From positions 1,736,001-1,800,000 of the forward strand of contig NZ_CP109596.1 in NCBI RefSeq assembly GCF_036327755.1: a stretch of DNA of 64,000 nt, in the 5' to 3' direction. This stretch comes from Nocardia sp. NBC_01503. GTDB taxonomy: Bacteria; Actinomycetota; Actinomycetes; Mycobacteriales; Mycobacteriaceae. This document shows, piece by piece, positions 7,463 through 14,435 of this stretch. Position 1 is the stretch's first letter. The number at the start of each line of letters is the position of its first letter. Below the pieces are notes generated by a model that made no database searches, had not been told where the DNA came from, and worked only from the letters and a program-made list of their open reading frames with translations. Both the position numbers and the translations under genes were made by a program.

Positions 7463-8365
7463 TTCGGAGCAGCGGCGGGCCGAGTCCTCGCCTTCGACTT
7501 GGAGGGTGGCGTGCTCTATGTGGAAGTCGTGGGCCAGGACCTGTTGGGAGGCTCGCAGGACTTCGTCGCCCGAATGGCCCGTGGTGACCGTTATGTGGGC
7601 GGAGGCTACTTCCATGCCGGAGGTGAGGGTCCAGACGTGCAGGTCGTGGATGTTCGCTACGCCGGGGACCGCTTGTAAAGCCGTCGCCACCTGCTCGACG
7701 TCCAAGTCTTCGGGGCTGTGCTGGAACAGGATTCGCAGCGAGCGTTTGGCCAGGAGGTAGGTGCGCGGGAGGACCCAGAAGCCGATGGCTACGCCGATGA
7801 TCATGTCGGCGTAGCGCCAGCCGGTGGTGATGGTGATCAGCGCGGAGAGCAGTACGCCGATCGAGCCGATCATGTCGGCGAAGACTTCCAGGTAGGCGCC
7901 GCGGACATTCAGGCTCTCCTGGGCTCCGGAGCGCAGCAGCAGGAAGGAGACGATATTGGCGACCAGGCCGAGGGCGCCGACCACCAGCACCGGAACGCCG
8001 GGGACCGCCGGTGGCTCGCCCAGTCGGCTGATCGCCTCGTACAGGACGTAGATGGCCACGCCGAAGAGCAGGACGGCATTGGCCAGGGCCGCCAGGACTT
8101 CGGCGCGGTAGTAGCCGAAGGTGCGGGTGTAGGTGGGGCGGCTGCGCTTGGCCAGCAGGATCGCCGACAGGGCCATGGCGATGCCGACGACGTCGGTGAG
8201 CATGTGGGCGGCATCGGAGAGCAGGGCCAGGGAAGACGTCGCGACGGCGACGATGAACTCCACCAGCATGAAGACCAGTGCGATGGCGAGCGCCAGAACC
8301 AGGCGACTCAGGTATTTGCCCGAGGCCGACTCGGGTGCGACGCCGTGCGAATGATCATGCCCCAT
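7451..8365 (-). CDS. Cation diffusion facilitator (CDF) metal exporter
   Basis: A 304-residue inner-membrane antiporter that exports Zn(II) or a similar divalent cation in exchange for protons. The N terminus is His-rich (MGHDHSHG). Six hydrophobic segments follow. Transport-site residues fall in SDAAHMLTD (HxxxD in TM2) and EVFADMIGS (Asp in TM5). The C-terminal ferredoxin-like metal-binding domain is present (IHDLHVWTLTSGMEVASAHI), with its conserved HDLHVW. A palindrome of the ArsR/SmtB type sits 10-33 bp upstream of the start, which suggests metal-responsive control. Confidence 0.93.
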   Translation of the reverse strand: MGHDHSHGVAPESASGKYLSRLVLALAIALVFMLVEFIVAVATSSLALLSDAAHMLTDVVGIAMALSAILLAKRSRPTYTRTFGYYRAEVLAALANAVLLFGVAIYVLYEAISRLGEPPAVPGVPVLVVGALGLVANIVSFLLLRSGAQESLNVRGAYLEVFADMIGSIGVLLSALITITTGWRYADMIIGVAIGFWVLPRTYLLAKRSLRILFQHSPEDLDVEQVATALQAVPGVANIHDLHVWTLTSGMEVASAHITVTTGHSGDEVLRASQQVLAHDFHIEHATLQVEGEDSARRCSELSW

Positions 8366-8374
8366 AGCGCCCCA

Positions 8375-8398
8375 ATATATGCGTAGTTGCGCATGTAT
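8375..8398. promoter_or_regulatory. ArsR/SmtB-like operator between CDF exporter and ECF transporter
   Basis: A 9-6-9 inverted repeat: left arm ATATATGCG, spacer TAGTTG, right arm CGCATGTAT, with 8 of 9 arm positions complementary. AT-rich 9-6-9 palindromes are typical of ArsR/SmtB metal sensors and are often found directly in front of metal exporters. It lies 10 bp upstream of the CDF start codon and about 68 bp upstream of the divergent ECF gene, so it could affect either. Confidence 0.6.
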
Positions 8399-8424
8399 GC
8401 AGAAATTGTGTGGATGTCACGCAG

Positions 8425-8457
8425 GTCTGCCTGGGCACTCCCAGGTAGAAGGCAGAC
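8425..8457 (+). promoter_or_regulatory. Leader hairpin upstream of the ECF transporter gene
   Basis: GTCTGC (8425-8430) pairs with GCAGAC (8452-8457), and CTGGG (8431-8435) pairs with CCCAG (8440-8444) inside it. The hairpin ends 8 bases before the GTG start, so it flanks or partly sequesters the ribosome binding region. A role in translational control is inference. Confidence 0.35.
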
Positions 8458-8465
8458 TGGTGGGC

Positions 8466-10571
8466 GTGACCGATTCGTCCCAGACTCGCCGCGCCATGCC
8501 GGACCGGCCGCACGGGTCCGCACTCCCGCACGGTCCGCTGCGGCCTATCGAACTCGCCACCGGCGCGGTCCTGGGCGGCGCGACCGTCGGACTCGTGACG
8601 GTCGGCTCGCTGGTGCCGTTCGCCGCCGCCCTGCAATTGGTGGCAGCCGTACCCATCGGTCTGCTCGCCCACCGCTATCGGCTGCGCGCCATCTTCACCG
8701 CCACCATCGCCGGAACGCTGGTCACCTTCGTCGCCGCCGGACTGGTGCCCGCGACCAATCTGGTCGGGGTGGCGGTGGTGGGCGGAATCATCGGAGTCGT
8801 CAAGCGGCGGCACGGCGGCCTCCCCGCGGTACTCGGACTGTCCATGCTGGCCGGTCTGGTTTTCGCATCGTTCTCCGTCGGAATGCTGCTGCTGTTCTCC
8901 CGGACACGCCACCTGCTGTTCGACAGTATCCGCAACACCGCCGAGGGCGTGGAAAATCTGGCGGCGCGCCAAGCGGTGCTGGAACCACTCGGCCGGCATA
9001 TCGCCAGCTACACCGAATCGATCCTGCATTGGTGGTGGGCCTGGATCGGCGGCGGCATCATCGCAGCCATGCTCGTCAGCGGAATCGTCTCGTGGTTCGT
9101 CCTCGGCACCGTCCTGGATCGACTCGCCTGGCTGCCCGGCCGCGATGATCTACTCGACGCACCCGCCGACGACCGGCCGGTGGCCCCGCTGCCGATTACC
9201 CTGCGGCAGGTCACCTTCCGCTATCCGGACACCCACACCGACGCCCTCCAGGGCATCGACCTCACCGTGGACATCGGCGAATTCGTGGCCGTGGTCGGGC
9301 ATAACGGCTCCGGAAAGTCCACGCTCACCCGGATTCTCGCGGGCAGGCCGCCCACCGGCGGCACCGTCACCCGCCCGGGCGCGGCCGGACTCGGCGTAAG
9401 CGGCGGCACCGCAATGGTTTTGCAGCGCCCCGAGAGCCAAACCCTCGGGGTACTCGTCGCCGACGACGTGGTGTGGGGCCTGCCCACCGAGACCGCCGCG
9501 GCCGTCGATGTCGACGCGCTACTGGGCGAGGTCGGCCTCGCGGGTATGGGCAGGCGCGAAACCGCGACCCTGTCCGGCGGACAACAGCAAAGACTCGCGG
9601 TGGCAGCGGCTTTGGCGCGCAAACCCACCCTGCTGCTCGCGGACGAAGCCACCTCGATGATCGATCCGGAGGGGCGGCGCGATCTGGTCGCCCTGCTGGC
9701 GGACTTGCCGCGACGGCATCCGATGGCGGTCGTACTGGTCACCCATCACGAGGCGGATGCGGCCGCCGCCGACCGCGTGGTGCATCTGCAACGCGGGCGC
9801 TCGGTCCAGCAGCTACCCACCTGGCCGCGACCCGTCCGCGATCAGCGCCGCCGCCCCATGGGTGACACCGTGCTCGAATTGAAGGACGTGCGGCACACCT
9901 ACAATCGCGGAACCCCTTGGGAGGCACCGGCCCTGCACGGCATCGACCTGGCGGTGCGGCGCGGTGAGGCGCTACTCGTCGTCGGCGGCAACGGCTCGGG
10001 TAAATCCACCCTCGCCTGGATCATGGCCGGACTCACCATCCCCAGTGGCGGCAGCTGCGAACTGCGCGAGTACACCGGCGCGAAGCCCGCGCACAAGCGA
10101 ATCGGCGTGGTGCAGTTAGCATTTCAGCACTCCCGGCTGCAGTTGCAGCGGCAGACCGTCGGCGGGGAGATAGAGGATTGGGGTGGTCGCGGTACCGCCG
10201 CCGTCGCCCGCGCCCTGGACGCGGTCGGCCTGGATCGCGCCCTGGCCTCACGCTCCATCGAATCCCTCAGCGGCGGACAGGCCAAACGCGTGGTGCTCGC
10301 CGCCATCGTGGCCAGCCGGCCGCAGGTGGTGGTACTGGACGAACCGCTCGCCGGACTCGATCCGGAGGGCCGCGCGGGCGTAGTGGAATTGCTTGCCCGC
10401 CTTCGCGATTCGGGGCTCACCTTGATCATCATCTCGCACGATGTCGCCGATACCGCCCCCGTCTGCGATCGCATCGTGCACCTGCGCGACGGAAGGATTG
10501 TCGAAAACGGCTCTCCCCCAGGTTATTCCGCTGCCAACTCGGTACAGAATCGCATCGGAGGCAGGCGATGA
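8466..10571 (+). CDS. ECF transporter: fused membrane (S-like) domain and two ATPase domains
   Basis: This 701-residue protein joins three parts. Residues ~20-210 are five or six hydrophobic helices resembling DUF2232-type substrate-binding components. Then follow two ABC ATPase domains: Walker A GHNGSGKST and signature LSGGQQQRLA in the first, GGNGSGKST and LSGGQAKRVV in the second, with Walker B LLLADEAT and VVVLDEPL. M. tuberculosis Rv2326c has the same architecture. With the overlapping EcfT downstream this makes a complete energy-coupling-factor importer for a vitamin or metal; the substrate is not evident. The GTG start is in frame after a leader hairpin. Confidence 0.87.
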   Translation: MTDSSQTRRAMPDRPHGSALPHGPLRPIELATGAVLGGATVGLVTVGSLVPFAAALQLVAAVPIGLLAHRYRLRAIFTATIAGTLVTFVAAGLVPATNLVGVAVVGGIIGVVKRRHGGLPAVLGLSMLAGLVFASFSVGMLLLFSRTRHLLFDSIRNTAEGVENLAARQAVLEPLGRHIASYTESILHWWWAWIGGGIIAAMLVSGIVSWFVLGTVLDRLAWLPGRDDLLDAPADDRPVAPLPITLRQVTFRYPDTHTDALQGIDLTVDIGEFVAVVGHNGSGKSTLTRILAGRPPTGGTVTRPGAAGLGVSGGTAMVLQRPESQTLGVLVADDVVWGLPTETAAAVDVDALLGEVGLAGMGRRETATLSGGQQQRLAVAAALARKPTLLLADEATSMIDPEGRRDLVALLADLPRRHPMAVVLVTHHEADAAAADRVVHLQRGRSVQQLPTWPRPVRDQRRRPMGDTVLELKDVRHTYNRGTPWEAPALHGIDLAVRRGEALLVVGGNGSGKSTLAWIMAGLTIPSGGSCELREYTGAKPAHKRIGVVQLAFQHSRLQLQRQTVGGEIEDWGGRGTAAVARALDAVGLDRALASRSIESLSGGQAKRVVLAAIVASRPQVVVLDEPLAGLDPEGRAGVVELLARLRDSGLTLIIISHDVADTAPVCDRIVHLRDGRIVENGSPPGYSAANSVQNRIGGRR

Positions 10572-11332
10572 GCAGCGTCATTCTGCGCGAGGTGCCCCTC
10601 GACAGCCCGGTGCATCGACTCTGGGCGGGCACCAAGATGATCTGGGTCTTCGTCTTCAGCGTCCTACTCATGTTCACCCCTTCCTGGACCCTGCTCGGCC
10701 TCGGCACGGTGACGCTGATCGGTATCGGACTGGCTGCCCGGCTACCACTGGGCACACTCCCGCGATTCCCGTGGTGGTTCTGGATCGGCATCCTCATCGG
10801 CGCCGCCATCAACGCACCCGTCGGCCTGGACGCCCTGCTCCGATACACGCAGATCGTGCTCTTCGGCTTCCTGCTGCTGGGCGCGACCTTCGTGGTCGCC
10901 TGGACGACACCGATGGGCGAGGTCGCACCCGCCCTCGCGAAACTCGGTGCGCCCCTGCGCCGTATCGGCTGGACCCGAAAGGGGGTGCGGCATCACATTC
11001 CGGTGGACGAGTGGGCGGTGGTGGTCGCATTGACCCTGCGCGGCCTGCCGCTACTGCTCGAGGAGCTCCGGATTCTGCGCGCCGCGCGCAAACTGCGGCC
11101 CAAGGATTCGCTGCTGCATCAGGCCGCGCAGAACCCACTGGTCGACATCCTGACCGCCAGTATGGCCGTGTCCAGCCGCCGGGCGGGCGAGCTCGGCGAG
11201 GCCATCACCACCCGCGGTGGTACCGGCGAACTGACAGCGCGACCCGGGGCGCCGGGGCGCGCGGATGCGGTCGCAATGATTTTGTTGGCAGTTGTGTGTG
11301 CGATGGGTATCGTGAGCGATCTGCTGTTTTGA
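10568..11332 (+). CDS. ECF transporter transmembrane (T) component
   Basis: A 254-residue CbiQ/EcfT-like membrane protein that couples the ATPases to the substrate component. It has an N-terminal SPVHRLWAGTKM segment, about five hydrophobic helices, and the charged cytoplasmic stretch LRGLPLLLEELRILRAARKL that should contain the coupling helices. The ATG overlaps the stop of the preceding fused gene by 3 bases (ATGA), so translation is coupled. The order S/A/A' then T matches Rv2326c-Rv2325c. Confidence 0.85.
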   Translation: MSSVILREVPLDSPVHRLWAGTKMIWVFVFSVLLMFTPSWTLLGLGTVTLIGIGLAARLPLGTLPRFPWWFWIGILIGAAINAPVGLDALLRYTQIVLFGFLLLGATFVVAWTTPMGEVAPALAKLGAPLRRIGWTRKGVRHHIPVDEWAVVVALTLRGLPLLLEELRILRAARKLRPKDSLLHQAAQNPLVDILTASMAVSSRRAGELGEAITTRGGTGELTARPGAPGRADAVAMILLAVVCAMGIVSDLLF

Positions 11333-11339
11333 GCGACAC

Positions 11340-11499
11340 TCGAGTCAATAATGGTTCGACGTGTCGGTGGGGCGAGCTACCGTGGTCGGTAGCAGTGGGC
11401 AGCGCAAACGCACGGGGGCTCAACACGATTCCGGTTGGTAGGGAATCGTTCGTGTTGGGTGTGCGTTGCCCCGATCACCTGATGAAGATTGGACATTCA
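11340..11499 (+). promoter_or_regulatory. Possible structured leader of the secreted-protein gene
   Basis: This gap holds several inverted repeats in one direction: GCTACC-gtggtc-GGTAGC, CAACACG/CGTGTTG enclosing ATTCC/GGAAT, and TGGGGC that can pair with GCCCCG near the end. Together they could fold into a multi-stem leader. I do not recognise a known riboswitch class. Confidence 0.3.
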
Positions 11500-12132
11500 A
11501 TGAAGCTGCGCAAGTTCACGGCAGTTGCCGCACCCATCGCCACCGCCGTCGCCATCGCGAGTTCCGGGGTGGCGCACGCCGATCCTGCTGTTCCCGAGAT
11601 CGAATACTCCGCCAACCTGGTCGGCAACAACGTGGTCACCACCCTGACCAACGGCGCCTTCGAGATCTCCGGGCAGAGCGTGAACGTCAAGGATGTCGCC
11701 GGTAATACGGTGGTCAGCCTGCCGCTCACCTTCCAGCAGGACGGCGTCGAGTACTCGATGCCCGCCAGCCTGGCGGACAGCGAGCACACCCTCACCATCA
11801 ACGCGATCAAGGACGTCGCCTCGGCCCGTCCGGCCGCGGTGAAGCCGGTGGCCTCGCCCACCGAGAACGCGCTGGCCATGCAGACTTTCAGCAGCCAGTT
11901 CGGCATCGCCACCGCCATCGGCGCCTTCATCGGCACCGCGCTGGGCGCGCTCGTCGGTCTCACCGGCATTGTCGCCGGGCCCGGCGTTGTCGCCAGCGTT
12001 ATCGCCGGCGCCGCGGTCGGCGGCATAATCGGCACCCTGGTGGTCGGCGGCCCCACGCTGCTCATTGCCGGTATCGACCTGATCAACACGCTCACCGCGC
12101 CGCCCGGCACCACGAAGTACAACGAGAAGTAA
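11500..12132 (+). CDS. Secreted protein of unknown function
   Basis: A 210-residue exported protein. Residues 1-27 form a signal peptide (MKLRKFTAVAAPIATAVAIA, then a cleavage site after VAHA). The mature part begins with a beta-rich ~100-residue region and ends with a Gly/Ala-rich hydrophobic segment (TAIGAFIGTALGALVGLTGI, then GVVASVIAGAAVGGIIGTLV) resembling a glycine zipper, so it may associate with the envelope. An in-frame ATG at 11482 would add six residues. The type is common in Nocardia genomes but has no assigned role that I know. Confidence 0.75.
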   Translation: MKLRKFTAVAAPIATAVAIASSGVAHADPAVPEIEYSANLVGNNVVTTLTNGAFEISGQSVNVKDVAGNTVVSLPLTFQQDGVEYSMPASLADSEHTLTINAIKDVASARPAAVKPVASPTENALAMQTFSSQFGIATAIGAFIGTALGALVGLTGIVAGPGVVASVIAGAAVGGIIGTLVVGGPTLLIAGIDLINTLTAPPGTTKYNEK

Positions 12133-12180
12133 ACCGGTACGAAATCCGTTGGGGCGCGCGGCGTGTGCCCCAACCGGTTT
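12131..12180. terminator. Bidirectional terminator between secreted protein and lipase
   Basis: Two overlapping stems: AAACCGGT (12131-12138) with ACCGGTTT (12173-12180), and GTTGGGGC (12148-12155) with GCCCCAAC (12167-12174). It lies exactly between two convergent stop codons. Confidence 0.6.
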
Positions 12181-13457
12181 CAGCCCGTACAACCGGCGGC
12201 CGCCGGGATACCCGCGAATCGATCACCGAGATAGTTCATGGCTCCGATGGATTCGACCGCGGCCGCCGGGTTATGGCCCGGAATTCCGGAGTGCACGACC
12301 GAAATATTCGCCCCCAGAGCGCAATAGCGATGCACCAGGGCCGTGAAACCCCCGACGGGGATTACGTCATCGGCATTGCTGTGATACATGTACAGCGGCA
12401 TGTCCGGGGCGACCGCGCCCAACTCCTGCCGATCGGTGGCGGCCTGAAACTGCGGATGCCACAGCAGATTCGGCGTATCGGAGTACTCGTCCAACTGCCG
12501 GTTGAGATGCCGCAGCACCATATCCGCACCGCAGGCAGCGGATTCCCGCACCAGTAGCTCCCGGCCCCGATCGTTGAGATCCTCCGCCAGACCCGAGTCC
12601 GGGTCGATGCGCGCGAAGGCCACGACCATCAGCACCGCGAGTCCGGCCTGGATACCGCCGTCCACCTTTCGGGATATGGCGGCGATATCGGCGGGGACAC
12701 CACCCGCGGCGACCCCCGAGAACCACAGCTCCGGGGCGTAGCTCGCACGCTGCTGCATGGCCCAGAGGGTGGCGAAGGCGCCACCCGAATAGCCCCAGGC
12801 GCCGATCGGACTGTCGGCGGTAATTCCCACCGGCGCAAACGATCTGGCCGCGCGTACGCCGTCGAGTACACCGCGCCCGGAGTTCACCCCGTCGAAGAAG
12901 CGCGACTGTGGACCCTCGTAATCGGAGACCACCACCGCCCATCCGCGCAGCAGCATGGCGGTGAGGAATGGAATGTCCAGGGCGGTATTGACGATCGAGA
13001 AATCGCGCCCGCCCCGCAGTGCGAACGACGGCGCGCACCGTGTCCCCAGACTGTCCTCCGCCACCTGATACGACAGCAGCGGCCGCCCACCCCCGCCCAG
13101 CCAGGGCAGCAGCGGTGTCATCACGGTGGCCACATCCGCGACCGCCCCGCCCGCCGAATCCGTACTCCGATACTGCAATTGCCATCCGGCCACCGGCAGC
13201 CCCAACCCCAGCACCGAGATGGGACGCGAATTCAGCACCGCCCCATTGACATTGGCTTCGAGCCCTGACGGAGCTACGTAGAACGGATCCTCATCCGGGA
13301 CGGGCACGCCCTCGGCCCATGCCCCCGGCATGACCAGCACGGCAATCAAAACCCCGACCAGCCCGGCCAATCCCGCACGTACCCGCCCGGACAGTCGTCG
13401 GCGAATCACGTTCGCTCGCGAGGATTCCGCGTGCCCGGCCGCGCAATATCGCGCCAT
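12180..13457 (-). CDS. Secreted triacylglycerol lipase (secretory lipase family)
   Basis: A 425-residue exported alpha/beta-hydrolase of the LIP family (fungal/actinobacterial secretory lipases) that hydrolyses acylglycerols or esters outside the cytoplasm. An N-terminal Arg-rich stretch and hydrophobic core (AGLAGLVGVLIAVLVMPG, then AWA) make the signal peptide. The nucleophile elbow is GYSGG in GAWGYSGGAFATLW, the acid is probably in SNADDVIPVGG, and the His in HSGIPGHNP. The ATG at 13457 is chosen for GGAGG 7 bases upstream. The frame is open much further upstream, but only as antisense of the YczE gene. Confidence 0.87.
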   Translation of the reverse strand: MARYCAAGHAESSRANVIRRRLSGRVRAGLAGLVGVLIAVLVMPGAWAEGVPVPDEDPFYVAPSGLEANVNGAVLNSRPISVLGLGLPVAGWQLQYRSTDSAGGAVADVATVMTPLLPWLGGGGRPLLSYQVAEDSLGTRCAPSFALRGGRDFSIVNTALDIPFLTAMLLRGWAVVVSDYEGPQSRFFDGVNSGRGVLDGVRAARSFAPVGITADSPIGAWGYSGGAFATLWAMQQRASYAPELWFSGVAAGGVPADIAAISRKVDGGIQAGLAVLMVVAFARIDPDSGLAEDLNDRGRELLVRESAACGADMVLRHLNRQLDEYSDTPNLLWHPQFQAATDRQELGAVAPDMPLYMYHSNADDVIPVGGFTALVHRYCALGANISVVHSGIPGHNPAAAVESIGAMNYLGDRFAGIPAAAGCTG

Positions 13458-13622
13458 TGCTGCCTCCAGCGTCGAATCGCCGACGCTCCCGGCCCGAGGG
13501 CTTCGCACACCACGCCGACCTGCTACTCCGGCGCATCGGAGTCCCCAAGTTACTTCCGTACAGACCGCCAGGTCAACGGTGTCCGCGCGTCGTAGCCAAG
13601 GCGTTGCGCTAATTCGTTCGAG

Positions 13623-13656
13623 GTGGATCCCGGCCGAAAGCATGCCGGGATGACGG
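13623..13656 (+). repeat. Short palindromic REP-like repeat, copy A
   Basis: The unit GTGGATCCCGGCC-gaaagcat-GCCGGGATGACGG has arms ATCCCGGC/GCCGGGAT around a variable 6-8 base loop. Other copies lie at 20271, 46418, 57366/57423 and 60351/60393. The gap 13458-13727 otherwise holds only the divergent promoters of the lipase and YczE genes. Confidence 0.8.
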
Positions 13657-13727
13657 GCGGTGATGACGCCGGGAGGGGCGGGCGAAGATGGCTCGACAGC
13701 GAAGGGTCCAGGATTAGCTGACTGGAT

Positions 13728-14435
13728 ATGTATTCGCGGGCCAGTGGGCTGGACTATGGGTCCATGTTGGTTCGCAGGCTGATCGCCCTCTATGTCGGGT
13801 TGTGGTTGTACGGGTGGTCGATGGCGGTCATGCTGCGGGCGGCGCTCGGGTTGGATCCCTGGGATGTCTTTCATCAGGGGGTCGCCCGGAATGTGCCGTT
13901 GAGCTTCGGAACCGTGGTGGCCATTACCGGGGCCGTGGTGCTGCTGGCCTGGATTCCCCTGCGGCAGCGGCCGGGCCTGGGGACGGTCAGCAATGTGGTG
14001 GTCATCAGTGTCGCCGTCGATGTGGGGCTGAATGTGCTGCCGCAGCTGGACTCGCTGCCGGTGCGGATCGGGGCCATGTTGGCGGCGGTACTGCTCAACG
14101 CGGTGGCCAGTGTGCTGTATATCGGGGCCGGAATGGGGCCGGGGCCGCGCGATGGCCTGATGACTGGACTGGTCCGGCGGACGGGCCGACCGGTCTGGAT
14201 TGTGCGGACTTCGCTCGAGGTCACCGTACTGGCGATCGGCTGGACACTCGGCGGCAGCGTCGGGATCGGAACCCTGGTGTACGCCTTCGGAATCGGACCG
14301 CTCATTCATGTGCTCATCCCCTCTGTCGACCGCTGTCTACCCGGCTTCAAAGATGTGCACGGACCCGAAACCCTCAGTCCGGCTCCGGAATCCATGCCGG
14401 ATGCCATAGTCGCCCGGCCTCTGTCCAGTTCATGA
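13728..14435 (+). CDS. YczE/YitT-like integral membrane protein
   Basis: A 235-residue membrane protein of the YczE group, function unresolved. Five or so hydrophobic helices are visible, with the family hallmark LGLDPWDVFHQG near residue 45 and GPGPRDGLMTGL near residue 140. The first 12 residues are polar and unconserved-looking, so the ATG at 13764 (MLVRRLIALY) is an alternative start. Its 3' end overlaps the convergent ligD gene by 62 bp, an unusually long antisense overlap. Confidence 0.82.
   Translation: MYSRASGLDYGSMLVRRLIALYVGLWLYGWSMAVMLRAALGLDPWDVFHQGVARNVPLSFGTVVAITGAVVLLAWIPLRQRPGLGTVSNVVVISVAVDVGLNVLPQLDSLPVRIGAMLAAVLLNAVASVLYIGAGMGPGPRDGLMTGLVRRTGRPVWIVRTSLEVTVLAIGWTLGGSVGIGTLVYAFGIGPLIHVLIPSVDRCLPGFKDVHGPETLSPAPESMPDAIVARPLSSS

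Noticed and set aside
12180..14309. A 709-codon minus-strand frame spanning the lipase and beyond
   Set aside because: Only the 425 codons from 13457 have lipase homology, a signal peptide and a ribosome site; the rest is antisense to the YczE gene and low-complexity.
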